Shown: positions 1 to 8,238, numbered from the stretch's first letter. The stretch is DNA of 13,930 nt from Bacillota bacterium (GCA_023434855.1 JAEYSJ010000213.1:1-13930); one strand, 5' to 3'. The notes: generated by a model from the sequence alone, not told the origin. A program made the numbers and translations.

Positions 1-24
1 CCGCAACATACTCCATCATACTGT

Positions 25-36
25 TTTCATATGAAA
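25..36. promoter_or_regulatory. 12-bp perfect palindrome, possible operator
   Basis: TTTCATATGAAA reads the same on both strands. Its right half (CATATGAA) recurs at 60-67, inside the candidate promoter of the efflux operon. This is the layout of a regulator site upstream of a pump operon, but no regulator gene is in view and the sequence is AT-rich enough for a chance palindrome. The role is inferred. Confidence 0.3.
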
Positions 37-55
37 GACGAGACGTTATTAGTAT

Positions 56-84
56 TATACATATGAAGGTTGACTCGCTATAAT
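56..84 (+). promoter_or_regulatory. candidate promoter of the efflux operon
   Basis: TATACA (56-61) and a perfect TATAAT (79-84) are separated by 17 bp. This is the best sigma-A-like match upstream of the pump genes. The -35 box matches only 4 of 6 consensus positions. Transcription from here would carry the long hairpin at 113-271 in the mRNA leader. Confidence 0.4.
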
Positions 85-112
85 TATATACAAATTCCAA
101 TTAATAGCAAAG

Positions 113-271
113 CTAGTACCTTGACCGGGTCGGATGTTAGCTAGCGCAGATTTTTTCGCACTGCAAGGCGGAGGAGCTGCGCATATCGGGAATATGTAAA
201 GCGACGACAACGCGGCAGTGCGGAAAAAGATGCGCTAGCTAAACTAAGATGTAATCCGGTCAAGGTACTAG
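113..271. repeat. long imperfect inverted-repeat element (MITE-like or REP-like)
   Basis: The left arm at 113-164 is nearly complementary to the right arm at 215-271. The outer ends CTAGTACCTTGACCGG and CCGGTCAAGGTACTAG pair perfectly, as do inner blocks TTAGCTAGCGCA/TGCGCTAGCTAA and GCACTGC/GCAGTGC, with a few mismatches and a short length difference between them. The central 50 bases include a small hairpin around GCATAT-CGGGA-ATATGT. The outermost CTAG on both sides may be a 4-bp target duplication, but since CTAG is palindromic this cannot be told from the repeat itself. No protein is encoded. The element ends directly against the ribosome site of the next gene. A mobile, non-coding hairpin element is the most likely reading; other copies cannot be seen in this window. 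Confidence 0.75.
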
Positions 272-285
272 TGGGAGGGATAACG

Positions 286-1443
286 ATGATGTTCATACCT
301 CGCAACAGAAAATTTTCTTTTGGATTGGCCATCGTAAGCATAGCGATAATGGTATGCGGTTGCAGCAGTCGACAAGCCGTACAAGCGCCACTGCCGGTAG
401 AGGTAAAAGTAATGCAGGTAATTAAACAGGATACACCGGTTACATACGAATTTGTTGGTGAAGTCATCGCGAAAAACGAAGTGCAAATTCGGGCCAAAGT
501 ATCCGGCAATATTGTTACCAAGATGGTAACCGGCGGCGCTAGCGTTTCTGCAGGACAACCGCTATTCCAGATTGACCGCCGCCAATATGAGGCTGCTTTA
601 CTTTCCACCCAGTCACAACTGGCACAATCCGAGGCAGTATTAAGTAACTGCCATCTGGATACTTTGAGGTATCAAAAACTCGCCGCCCAGCAAGCGGTTG
701 CGGCGCAAGTATTGGATACCGCATTATCGACGGAACGGCAAAATGTTGCCCTGGTAAATACCAATCGGGCGCGAGTGCAACAGGCGGAAGCCGACTTGCA
801 GGATACATTAATTGTAGCGCCATTCAGTGGCCGTATTGACATAAATGATCTAAGTGCTGGCAGTTTTGTCCAGGCCGGTCAAACGGTGCTGGCGACCATT
901 TCTTCGCTTGACCCCGTTTTTGTCCAATTCAGCATGAGTGAAAATGAATATTTACGTTTCGCCCAGAACGGGCGTGGTGCTTCCCCGGATAAATGGGTGG
1001 ATAATTTGCGATTAATTCTCAGCGACGGCACCCAATATCCGCTCACCGGACGCGTCGAACAGGTGGACCGGGGTTTGGCTCAGGATACCGCAACTCTTAC
1101 AATGAAGGCCTCTTTCAGCAATCCACAGGGGGTCCTCCTACCCGGCATGTTTGCCAGAGTCATGGTTCAGGCGGAAATGCGTCCGGGGGCCTTATTAATC
1201 CCACAGCGGGCCATTCAGCAATTGCTGGGTAAAACTTTTGTGACCATAGTCGGAGAAGACAATAAAGCTGAAACCCGCGCGATTAAAATAGGACCGCGAA
1301 TTGGTAATTTGTGTATCATAGAAGACGGTGTAACCACAACAGACCATATTGTGGTCGAGGGTTTTATGAAGGCTTCGCCGGGGACATTGCTGAAGGTGAC
1401 CATGATAGATCCCAATGAGTTGCCAAACTCATCCCCAAATTAG
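286..1443 (+). CDS. RND efflux pump periplasmic adaptor (membrane fusion protein), lipoprotein
   Basis: Adaptor subunit of a tripartite efflux pump, AcrA/MexA type, bridging the inner-membrane permease and an outer-membrane channel. The start ATG at 286 lies 6 bases after GGGAGGG; an in-frame GTG at 271 is upstream of that site and is rejected. The first ~26 residues form a lipoprotein signal (basic RNRK, hydrophobic stretch, then V-C-G-C with the lipidated Cys at 26). Next come a half lipoyl domain (about residues 60-95, VSGNIVTKMVTGGASVSAGQ), an alanine/glutamine-rich coiled-coil hairpin (~100-170), the second lipoyl half (APFSGRIDINDLSAG), a beta-barrel (~200-285) and a membrane-proximal domain. 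The length of 385 residues is usual. The permease follows after 12 bases, so the two are cotranscribed. The substrate cannot be read from sequence. Confidence 0.93.
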   Translation: MMFIPRNRKFSFGLAIVSIAIMVCGCSSRQAVQAPLPVEVKVMQVIKQDTPVTYEFVGEVIAKNEVQIRAKVSGNIVTKMVTGGASVSAGQPLFQIDRRQYEAALLSTQSQLAQSEAVLSNCHLDTLRYQKLAAQQAVAAQVLDTALSTERQNVALVNTNRARVQQAEADLQDTLIVAPFSGRIDINDLSAGSFVQAGQTVLATISSLDPVFVQFSMSENEYLRFAQNGRGASPDKWVDNLRLILSDGTQYPLTGRVEQVDRGLAQDTATLTMKASFSNPQGVLLPGMFARVMVQAEMRPGALLIPQRAIQQLLGKTFVTIVGEDNKAETRAIKIGPRIGNLCIIEDGVTTTDHIVVEGFMKASPGTLLKVTMIDPNELPNSSPN

Positions 1444-1455
1444 GAGGGAGAGCTT

Positions 1456-4400
1456 GTGTCCAAATTTTTTATTGAACACCCGATTTTTGCTATAGTATTG
1501 TCTATCATTATAACGCTAATAGGACTAATTAGTGCCTTTAATTTGCCTATTGACCGCTATCCCTTGATTACTCCGCCACACGTCAGCGTTGAGGCCAACT
1601 ACCGGGGAGCTAATGCTCAAATATTGGAGAAGGCTGTAGCTCAAGTACTTGAGCAGCAGATTAACGGTATCGAAAATATGGTATCCATGACATCCACCTC
1701 AGCCGATTCAGGCGCCTATCAACTGGATGTCCAATTTGAATTAGGAAAAAATGCAGACTTAGCGGTAATGCAAACACAAAACCGAGTGGCGCAAGCAAAC
1801 GCCGCATTACCGCAAACTGTATTACAGGCCGGTATCACAACACGCAAGGTATCACCGGATTTTGCATTGTCCTTAACGTTATGGTCGCCAAACGGAACCT
1901 ATGATAGTACCTTTATGAAAAACTATGGTGATATAAATATCATCGAAGATTTGAAACGTATTAAAGGCGTAGCCAATGTCAATGAATATGGCCCCGATTT
2001 CGGCATGCGAATATGGTTACAGCCTGACAAAATGGCCCGGCTGGGAATTACCACCAACGACATTGCTCAGGCCATTAACGAACAAAATGTTCAGGCCCCG
2101 GTCGGAACCATTGGCCAGCGACCATCGCTTAAACAAGAATTCCAATATACTGCCACCGTTCAAGGCCGGCTGGTAGAACCGGAAGAATTTGCAAAGATTA
2201 TTATTCGCGCCCAACCGAATGGATCATTTATTCGACTAGGTGATGTAGCTAAGATAGAAATCGGCGGTAGAAGCTACGGATTTTCCTGTGACATTAACGA
2301 TCACCCGGCAATCTTTTTTTTAATTCAGCTTACTACTGATGCCAATATGTTGGACACAGTGGAAAGTTGCAAAAAATCTATTAATGAAGCTTCTAAACGC
2401 TTTCCCCCGGATATGAATTACAAATTTATTATAGATACATCCAAATTCGTACGGGAATCATTGAAAGAAGTGGTGAAAACTTTCGTTACTGCATTGCTAC
2501 TGGTGCTGCTGGTCGTATTTGTATTCTTGCAAAGTGTGCGCGCCACTTTAATTCCCATGCTAGCTATCCCAGTATCGCTTATTGGAACCTTCGGCGCGTT
2601 TTTAGCACTGGGTTTTTCTATCAATACGCTGACAATGTTCGCAATGGTATTGGCGATTGGCCTTGTAGTGGATGACGCCATTGTTGTAATTGAAGCAGTA
2701 GAACACCACGTACGCTACAACGGGCTAAATCCGCGTGATGCAACTCTTCGGGCGATGAGTGAAGTATCCGGGCCGGTTATCGCTATTGCGTTTGTGTTGG
2801 CATCGGTATTTATTCCGGTAGCCTTTTTGGGCGGAATGGTGGGTGTATTATACAAACAATTCGCACTAACCATTGCTATTTCCATGGGATTATCCGCCTT
2901 GGTAGCCCTGACACTGACACCAGCACTATGTGCCCTACTGCTCAAGCCTTATAAGGCACAATCACATGCGGGACCAACAGCAAAGTTTTTCACCAGATTC
3001 AATAACCTGTTCGAAAATATGGTCAAACGCTATGGCAATGGTTTGGTTAGAGTCATTCAGCGCTCAACTTTATGCATAGCACTGCTAACAGCCTTGCTGA
3101 TTGCCAGCGGCGAATTATTGCGAATAGTGCCGACTTCTTTTGCTCCACAGGAAGATCAAGGCTTCTATCTTAGTGCCATCAATTTGCCGGAAGCGGCCAG
3201 CCTAGACCGCACTCAAGAGGTAAGTAAAAAAATCGGCAAACTGCTCAATTCACAGCCTGGAGTGCTGGATGTTGGCATCGTTGTTGGCCTTGACCCTCTG
3301 ACGAGAGCAAACAAACCTAACACCGCCAATATGTTTGTCGGACTTACCCCATGGGATGAAAGAACAACACCTGAATTGCAGGTTGAACAGAAGATTCACC
3401 AAACGTTGGCGATTACTAGCTCAATACCGGAAGCAACAGTACTGCCTTTTAATTACCCGCCTTTGCCCGGCGTTGGTATACAAGGAGGTTTCACTCTAAT
3501 GTTGGAAGATCGAGGCGGCAGTTCTGATGAAGAAATTGACAGCATCTCAAAAAAATTTTTGGCCGCAGCCCGTCAGCGTCCGGAAATCGGTACTATTTAT
3601 TCCAACTTCCGAACAGATACTCCGGGCTATCGGTTTGAGATTGACCGAGAAAAAATAAAAGCGCTGGGAATTCCGGTGGATGATGTGTTCAATGCTCTGC
3701 AAGTTTTTCTGGGTGGTTTGGAAGTCAATGATTTCAATACTTTTGGCCGGACCTACAAAGTTGTTATCCAAGCTGAATCCCAATTCCGGAGCGATATAGA
3801 TTCAAGCCGATTTTTTTTCGTACGCACCGCAACCGGCAAAATGGTACCACTGAATGCATTGATAAAACCAATACCAATAAGCGGTCCCTTTCTTATACAA
3901 AGATTCAATGGTTACCGGGCAATTAAGATTGGGGGCAGTCCCGCTCCAGGTTATAGTTCCGGACAGGCGTTAACTGCTTTAGAAGAAATAGCTGCTCAGA
4001 CACTACCAACCAAATTCAGTTACGAATGGGCGGATCAAAGCCGTGAGGAAAAAATCTCAGGCAGACGTGCACCAATATTATTCGGGTTGGCGTTGTTGTT
4101 CATGTTTTTATGTCTAGCGGCTTTCTATGAAAGCTGGACTGTCCCGTTTGCCGTTATTCTCAGTGTGCCAACAGGTATTTTCGGCGCTTTTTTATTCCAG
4201 TATATTCGGCATTTGGAGAATAATGTTTATATGCAAATCGGTTTGATTATGCTGATTGGCCTGATGGCCAAAAATGCAATTTTAATCGTAGAATTTGCCA
4301 AAGTCAGGGTCGACAAAGGGATGGAACCGGTGAAAGCGGCCATTGAGGCGGCTACCATTCGTCTACGGCCGATTTTGATGACTTCACTGGCGTTTGTAAT

Positions 4401-4596
4401 CGGCTGCATCCCCTTGGCCGTCGCCAGCGGCGCCGGCGCCGGTGCAAGAAAAGCCATGGGAACAGCGGTTGTCGGCGGCATGCTTATGGCTACGACAATT
4501 GGCATATTTTTAATTCCGGTACTGTATGTTATTGTTGACAAGATAACCCATAAGTTCAAGGCATTCCAGCAACAAATAACGAACTCGTCCAGCTAA
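1456..4596 (+). CDS. RND multidrug efflux permease, HAE1 (AcrB/MexB) family
   Basis: Inner-membrane proton-driven transporter that exports hydrophobic compounds through the adaptor encoded just upstream. The GTG start at 1456 has GGAGGG 7 bases ahead. The 1046 residues match the family length. The N-terminus (FFIEHPIFAIVLSIII) is the family's first membrane helix. The proton-relay residues are present: the Asp pair D406-D407 in GLVVDDAIVVIE of helix 4 and K939 in GLMAKNAILIVEF of helix 10. Two large periplasmic loops lie at about 30-335 and 560-870, each followed by a cluster of membrane helices. No outer-membrane channel gene follows, so the pump must borrow a TolC-like protein encoded elsewhere. 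Nothing indicates truncation. Family assignment is firm; the substrate is unknown. Confidence 0.96.
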   Translation: MSKFFIEHPIFAIVLSIIITLIGLISAFNLPIDRYPLITPPHVSVEANYRGANAQILEKAVAQVLEQQINGIENMVSMTSTSADSGAYQLDVQFELGKNADLAVMQTQNRVAQANAALPQTVLQAGITTRKVSPDFALSLTLWSPNGTYDSTFMKNYGDINIIEDLKRIKGVANVNEYGPDFGMRIWLQPDKMARLGITTNDIAQAINEQNVQAPVGTIGQRPSLKQEFQYTATVQGRLVEPEEFAKIIIRAQPNGSFIRLGDVAKIEIGGRSYGFSCDINDHPAIFFLIQLTTDANMLDTVESCKKSINEASKRFPPDMNYKFIIDTSKFVRESLKEVVKTFVTALLLVLLVVFVFLQSVRATLIPMLAIPVSLIGTFGAFLALGFSINTLTMFAMVLAIGLVVDDAIVVIEAVEHHVRYNGLNPRDATLRAMSEVSGPVIAIAFVLASVFIPVAFLGGMVGVLYKQFALTIAISMGLSALVALTLTPALCALLLKPYKAQSHAGPTAKFFTRFNNLFENMVKRYGNGLVRVIQRSTLCIALLTALLIASGELLRIVPTSFAPQEDQGFYLSAINLPEAASLDRTQEVSKKIGKLLNSQPGVLDVGIVVGLDPLTRANKPNTANMFVGLTPWDERTTPELQVEQKIHQTLAITSSIPEATVLPFNYPPLPGVGIQGGFTLMLEDRGGSSDEEIDSISKKFLAAARQRPEIGTIYSNFRTDTPGYRFEIDREKIKALGIPVDDVFNALQVFLGGLEVNDFNTFGRTYKVVIQAESQFRSDIDSSRFFFVRTATGKMVPLNALIKPIPISGPFLIQRFNGYRAIKIGGSPAPGYSSGQALTALEEIAAQTLPTKFSYEWADQSREEKISGRRAPILFGLALLFMFLCLAAFYESWTVPFAVILSVPTGIFGAFLFQYIRHLENNVYMQIGLIMLIGLMAKNAILIVEFAKVRVDKGMEPVKAAIEAATIRLRPILMTSLAFVIGCIPLAVASGAGAGARKAMGTAVVGGMLMATTIGIFLIPVLYVIVDKITHKFKAFQQQITNSSS

Positions 4597-4959
4597 TGCC
4601 CGACATTGGTACCTTCGGTGTGGGAATCTAACTTCATCGCAACAGCAAAGGAACTCCAACTGGCAGAAGTGGGAGTCTTCAAGTCAGATTTTAAGGGGGG
4701 TAATCCTATATTGAGTAATTTACAGAACGTAATTAATTTTCAATAAGTCATTGTGCCATTCTATCAAGCCGCTTCGCTGAATATTGGTAAGAAACATCTC
4801 TTACTCAATCACCATAATATTTAAGATCCAAGTGGCAAAGCAAGTACTTAATAAGGCAAAATTGCAATAAAAGTAAATAAAGAATTAAAGTTATCTCCAA
4901 CCATGATAGAGAGATAGGTCAAAGAGTGTGAGCATAATTGAGCGATTTGAGCCCAGACA
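4597..4959. other. gene-free interval between convergent permease and proS genes
   Basis: No supported gene is visible. The permease reading frame stays open for about 50 codons past its stop, up to a TAA near 4746, but there is no start with a ribosome site and no recognised family. A weak hairpin (CTCC near 4652 pairing with GGAG near 4672) lacks a T-run. I see no convincing intrinsic terminator for either convergent gene. Near 4930-4952 GAGC recurs three times at roughly 10-base intervals, probably by chance. Confidence 0.5.
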
Positions 4960-6396
4960 CTAATACGCCCGACCCCAAATTACCAGGCACTTGGCTGGTT
5001 TTCCGCAGCAAAAACAGGTTTCTCCTGTTTTCTCCTGTTCGAAGGGAATGCATCGAGAGGTAGCATTAGCCACTTCTTTAACTTTATCTTCGCAGGCTTG
5101 ATCCCCACACCACATGGCTTTGCCAAACCCGGGATGACGGTCGAGAATATTTCGCAATTCTGCCACTGTTTGAACAGTAAATGTTTTTTCATTTTGAGCC
5201 TGGCGGGCTTTTTCTAGCAGGGCAATCTGTATACTGTCAAGCAACTCAGACACTTTGGTTTCCACCTCAGCCATAGGGATAACCGTTTTTTCATGAGTAT
5301 CTCGCCGCACCAGAACCACCTGATCTTTCTCGATATCCCTTGGGCCAATTTCCAGCCGCAATGGAATGCCCTTCATTTCATATTCGTTGAATTTCCACCC
5401 CGGCATCTTGTCAGAGAGGTCAAGTTTGGTTCGTATTACTTTAGATAGCCGGTCCTGAAGTTCCTCAGCCTTTGCTGCCACTTCCGGCTTATGGGTAGCG
5501 ATTGGCACGATGATTAACTGTATTGGTGCAACTTTCGGAGGTAGTACTAGGCCGCTGTTGTCCCCATGGACCATAATTAGTGCCCCAATAGATCGGGTCG
5601 TAAAACCCCAGGAGGTTTCGTGTACGTACTGCAGTTTGCCGTTTTTGTCGCTGTACTGAATGCCGAAAGCCTGGGCGAAGCCATTGCCGAAATAATGGGA
5701 GGTTCCGCATTGCAAGGATTTGCCATCATGCATTAAGCTCTCAATTGTGTAAGTCGCGACTGCACCGGCGAATTTCTCCTTTTCAGTTTTCCTACCCAGC
5801 AGAACTGGAATGGCCAACAGATTCTCGCAGACGTCGGCATACACGTTAAGCATCCGGATAGTTTCAGCCTCAGCCTCTTCGGCGGTAGCATGAACGGTAT
5901 GTCCTTCCTGCCAAAGAAATTCAAGGGTTCGCAGGAAGGGGCGAGTAGTCTTTTCCCAGCGTACCGCCGAACACCATTGATTATATAATTTAGGTAAATC
6001 TTTATAGGATTGGATTGTTTTAGCCCAGTGCTCACAAAACAAAGTTTCAGAAGTCGGCCGCACACAAATCCGTTCGTTCAACTTTTCGTCGCCGCCATGG
6101 GTCACCCAGGCCACTTCCGGAGCGAATCCCGCAACATGATCTTTTTCTTTCTGTAGCAGACTTTCCGGGATAAATAGCGGCATGTAGACATTCTCGTGAC
6201 CAGTAGTCTTGAAAGCGTTATCCAGATATTTTTGGATAATTTCCCAGATTGCGTAGCCGTAAGGCCGGATGATCATACAGCCTCGTACGCTGGAATAATC
6301 GCAAAGTTCGGCCTTAAGAACGACGTCTGTATACCATTGTGGGAAGTCCATTTCCATTGATGTAATTGCTTCTACCAGTTTTTTTTCTTTTTTCAC
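4960..6396 (-). CDS. proS: prolyl-tRNA synthetase, short ProS type
   Basis: Class II aminoacyl-tRNA synthetase that charges tRNA-Pro with proline in the cytoplasm. The protein opens with the family signature [16 protein letters not shown] and continues with [18 protein letters not shown]. It has the class II motifs RPTSET (about 113-118), [20 protein letters not shown] and the [11 protein letters not shown] region, then an anticodon-binding domain (~285-385) and a cysteine-rich C-terminal part ending in a terminal Tyr. This is the archaeal/eukaryotic-like ProS without the editing insertion, found in many Firmicutes. The GTG at 6396 is chosen because GGAGG sits 9 bases upstream; the GTG at 6405 directly abuts that ribosome site. 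Length is 478 residues. It is transcribed alone, behind a T-box leader that links expression to uncharged tRNA-Pro. Confidence 0.97.
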   Translation of the reverse strand: MKKEKKLVEAITSMEMDFPQWYTDVVLKAELCDYSSVRGCMIIRPYGYAIWEIIQKYLDNAFKTTGHENVYMPLFIPESLLQKEKDHVAGFAPEVAWVTHGGDEKLNERICVRPTSETLFCEHWAKTIQSYKDLPKLYNQWCSAVRWEKTTRPFLRTLEFLWQEGHTVHATAEEAEAETIRMLNVYADVCENLLAIPVLLGRKTEKEKFAGAVATYTIESLMHDGKSLQCGTSHYFGNGFAQAFGIQYSDKNGKLQYVHETSWGFTTRSIGALIMVHGDNSGLVLPPKVAPIQLIIVPIATHKPEVAAKAEELQDRLSKVIRTKLDLSDKMPGWKFNEYEMKGIPLRLEIGPRDIEKDQVVLVRRDTHEKTVIPMAEVETKVSELLDSIQIALLEKARQAQNEKTFTVQTVAELRNILDRHPGFGKAMWCGDQACEDKVKEVANATSRCIPFEQEKTGETCFCCGKPAKCLVIWGRAY

Positions 6397-6422
6397 TCGT
6401 TTCACTCCTCCGTTTGAAACTT

Positions 6423-6665
6423 ATTCCAATAATAAAAGCCCCGATCCCGTAAGGGACCGAGGCTGTCGGTGTTACCACCCTAGTTGGCACAGCAATATTG
6501 CCCTGCCCACTTATGTTCCTGATAACGGTAGAAAAACCGCTGTATCTTATACTAATTATTCGGTACAGAACTCCGAGACGGGTTCAAGAGGCCCTTTTGG
6601 AAACTTACACCAACCGTTTCCTCTCTCGTTAAAAGGGCGATCCTTACTATTTCTCTTCCTTGTTT
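6423..6665 (-). promoter_or_regulatory. T-box leader controlling proS
   Basis: On the minus strand this leader has the expected parts in order. Stem I includes the pairing GCCCTTTT (6631-6638) with AAAAGGGC (6591-6598) and an inner pairing GGAAAC (6616-6621) with GTTTCC (6599-6604). A candidate specifier follows: GAACCC at 6580-6585, giving the proline codon CCC. The conserved T-box sequence AGGGTGGTAACACC lies at 6469-6482. A terminator hairpin comes last. Uncharged tRNA-Pro should stabilise the antiterminator and allow proS transcription. The specifier choice is inferred from position and from the gene it serves; the T-box sequence itself is unmistakable. Confidence 0.92.
6431..6464 (-). 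terminator. T-box regulatory terminator
   Basis: On the minus strand AGCCTCGGTCCC (6453-6464) pairs with GGGATCGGGGCT (6437-6448) around a short loop, followed by TTTTATT. It lies between the T-box sequence and the proS ribosome site, as expected for the conditional terminator of a T-box. Confidence 0.9.
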
Positions 6666-6671
6666 TTGTGT

Positions 6672-6700
6672 TTTATATGTTATATTACCCATATCTTCAA
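6672..6700 (-). promoter_or_regulatory. promoter of the proS T-box transcript
   Basis: On the minus strand TTGAAG (6695-6700) is followed after exactly 17 bp by TATAAA (6672-6677). It lies just past the cupin stop codon, so proS has its own start site near 6665, matching the 5' edge of the T-box fold. Confidence 0.7.
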
Positions 6701-6718
6701 TATCACAGAAAAATAATT

Positions 6719-7060
6719 CTATTTACTGTACTTATCCATAACAGGTGCCCAGGCGTCGATCGCTTTTACCATCTTATCTTTAGTGAATACGGTATGTAAA
6801 ACATTTGAAGGAATTGCTATAACTTCTTTTTCTCCTACTTTAATAATCTGGTTGCCAGTTTCAAAAAACAACTCACCTTCCAGTACCATGGTAATTTGCT
6901 CGCTTTCATGGCTATGGGTTTCGAAACACTTGTGCGGCTGCACCTCGAAATAAGTTAACATGGTTTTCTCTAAGGCCACTGCCCACATCGCTGCTCCAGG
7001 GATATCCTCATGGAGAGTAAGTTGTTCAGCGGGGTAGTAGCGGATTTCTTTATTACTCAT
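6719..7060 (-). CDS. small single-domain cupin protein
   Basis: A 113-residue one-domain cupin (Cupin_2 type), predicted cytosolic. The metal-binding motif is intact: H49, H51 and Q55 in HSHESEQITMVLEGE, and H89 in IPSNVLHTVF. Such proteins bind one metal ion and act as small dioxygenases, isomerases or ligand sensors; nothing here tells which. ATG at 7060 has GAGGA about 7 bases upstream. The upstream methyltransferase-regulator gene is divergent, and the two share a 240-bp intergenic region carrying a palindrome. The gene ends 18 bases before the proS promoter and has no obvious terminator of its own, so some readthrough into the T-box leader is possible. Function is not assigned. Confidence 0.85.
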   Translation of the reverse strand: MSNKEIRYYPAEQLTLHEDIPGAAMWAVALEKTMLTYFEVQPHKCFETHSHESEQITMVLEGELFFETGNQIIKVGEKEVIAIPSNVLHTVFTKDKMVKAIDAWAPVMDKYSK

Positions 7061-7165
7061 TCTTATTCCTCATTTCGTACAAACAATACACGAGTTGTAG
7101 TTAATTATCCTATATTGTTTATTCTATGAAATCCCACATATTCCTGTATTTTACTATTATCTTTT

Positions 7166-7194
7166 TATGTACGATAAATCTTTTTTATTCTCAA
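7166..7194 (-). promoter_or_regulatory. weak candidate promoter of the cupin gene
   Basis: On the minus strand TTGAGA (7189-7194) is followed after 17 bp by TACATA (7166-7171). The -10 match is poor. The -35 box overlaps the palindrome at 7191-7205, so a protein bound there could block it. Confidence 0.28.
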
Positions 7195-7205
7195 CTTTAA
7201 GTTGA
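7191..7205. promoter_or_regulatory. perfect 15-bp palindrome in the divergent cupin/XRE region
   Basis: TCAACTT-T-AAGTTGA is a perfect 7-bp inverted repeat with a one-base centre. It sits between the divergent cupin and XRE-methyltransferase genes and over the candidate cupin -35 box. XRE-type repressors often bind such short palindromes next to their own gene, so this is the natural operator candidate. The link is inference. Confidence 0.45.
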
Positions 7206-7237
7206 ATTACTGAGCTTATTTCACAACTGACATTCGG

Positions 7238-7266
7238 TTTACTGTAAGAGCTAACGGAGATAAAAT
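7238..7266 (+). promoter_or_regulatory. candidate promoter of the XRE-methyltransferase gene
   Basis: TTTACT (7238-7243) and TAAAAT (7261-7266) are 17 bp apart, matching consensus at 4 and 5 of 6 positions. The start site would fall near 7273, leaving a 5' leader of about 30 bases. Confidence 0.5.
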
Positions 7267-7303
7267 TGAAGTAACTGCAATTAAATATAGGGAGATGAAA
7301 ACT

Positions 7304-8143
7304 ATGCTCAACGGCGGAGATATTGGTCAGCGCATTGCCTTATTAAGAAAAGAAAAAGGATATACCCAAGAAGAATTAGCTGGTCTTCTTCATGTTACCG
7401 GGCAAGCAGTTTCAAAGTGGGAAAATGGCAATGCAATACCTGACACGATATTATTGCCTGTTTTGGCAAGGATAATGGAAACATCCATTGATCGTTTACT
7501 TACCGGTAAGGACTTTACAAAGATGTTAAGTCCTTACGACGACCAATATGAGAAGTCCGACTATTACTGGGGTTTAAAGCCATCATTGTTAGCTGAGAAA
7601 GTTGCCAATGTCATTCAGCATAATTTAAAACAAGAGAATTATTTACTAGACCTCGGAAGCGGGGAAGGAAGGGATGCAGGTTATTTTGCCAAGTGTGGAT
7701 TCATTGTTGATGCACTTGAAATATCAGAACCAGGTATTAAAAAAATAAAACAGTATAGTCAATCCATCGGTTGTTCAATAAACGCCATCCACGCTAATAT
7801 GATAGACTATGAATTTACTAAGGATTATGATGTTATTTATTCCATGGGAGCACTTCAATTTTTGCCGCCAGAGCAGCGGCAAAAGCATTTTGATACGTAC
7901 AAAAAACATACTTGCAGCGGTGGTTTTAATGCTCATTTGGTTTTTGTGGAAAAGCCGTTTATTATGGCTGCGCCAGACTGGGAGAAAAATGAATTTTTTT
8001 ATCATTCCGGTGATTTATCCTTTTATTATCACGATTGGGAGATTATTAAATGCGGAGAAGTAATTTTTGATTGTAATTCATCCAATATACCGCACCGACA
8101 TGCGGTAAGTTATATTATTGCAAAAAAGCCTAATCAGAATTAG
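7304..8143 (+). CDS. XRE-type HTH domain fused to a SAM-dependent methyltransferase (TehB-like)
   Basis: A 279-residue two-domain protein. Residues ~6-66 form an XRE/Cro helix-turn-helix (IGQRIALLRKEKGYTQEEL, then VSKWENGNAIPD). Residues ~90-275 form a class I methyltransferase with the SAM-binding motif LLDLGSGEGRD at 114-124, an acidic residue after strand 2 (DALEIS), and YSMGALQFLPPEQR where the family has its DVI..SMG motif. The second half resembles the TehB/class I group acting on small molecules, but the substrate is unknown. ATG at 7304 is preferred because GGGAG lies 9 bases ahead; ATG at 7295 touches the ribosome site. The fusion suggests a regulator whose output depends on SAM or a methylated compound, or a methyltransferase controlling its own gene. 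It precedes the merR-type gene by 130 bp and is probably a separate transcript. Confidence 0.88.
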   Translation: MLNGGDIGQRIALLRKEKGYTQEELAGLLHVTGQAVSKWENGNAIPDTILLPVLARIMETSIDRLLTGKDFTKMLSPYDDQYEKSDYYWGLKPSLLAEKVANVIQHNLKQENYLLDLGSGEGRDAGYFAKCGFIVDALEISEPGIKKIKQYSQSIGCSINAIHANMIDYEFTKDYDVIYSMGALQFLPPEQRQKHFDTYKKHTCSGGFNAHLVFVEKPFIMAAPDWEKNEFFYHSGDLSFYYHDWEIIKCGEVIFDCNSSNIPHRHAVSYIIAKKPNQN

Positions 8144-8202
8144 AGAAAGGCTATACTGATTTTTAAAAAATAAAAAATAAAATACTTACCAATAACAAGG
8201 AT

Positions 8203-8238
8203 TTGCTGATAAAATACCGAAAGTAACTTTATTAGCAA
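8203..8238 (+). promoter_or_regulatory. dyad and candidate 19-bp-spaced promoter of the merR-type gene
   Basis: TTGCTGATAAA (8203-8213) and TTTATTAGCAA (8228-8238) form an 11-bp inverted repeat with one mismatch. Its ends read as a -35 (TTGCTG) and a -10 (TTTATT) separated by 19 bp, the long spacer typical of MerR-controlled promoters. Inside lies AAAGT-A-ACTTT (8220-8230), a perfect small palindrome whose core recurs in the oxidoreductase promoter. There is no T-run after the dyad, so a terminator is unlikely. Autoregulation by the adjacent MerR protein is inferred. Confidence 0.5.

Noticed and set aside
141..608. 155-residue minus-strand open frame over the adaptor gene's start
   Set aside because: It runs antisense to the adaptor gene and through the inverted-repeat element, has no recognisable domain and no ribosome site.
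4597..4746. Open frame of about 50 codons continuing after the permease stop
   Set aside because: No start codon with a ribosome site and no family recognised; the permease already has its usual length, so neither readthrough nor a separate gene is supported.
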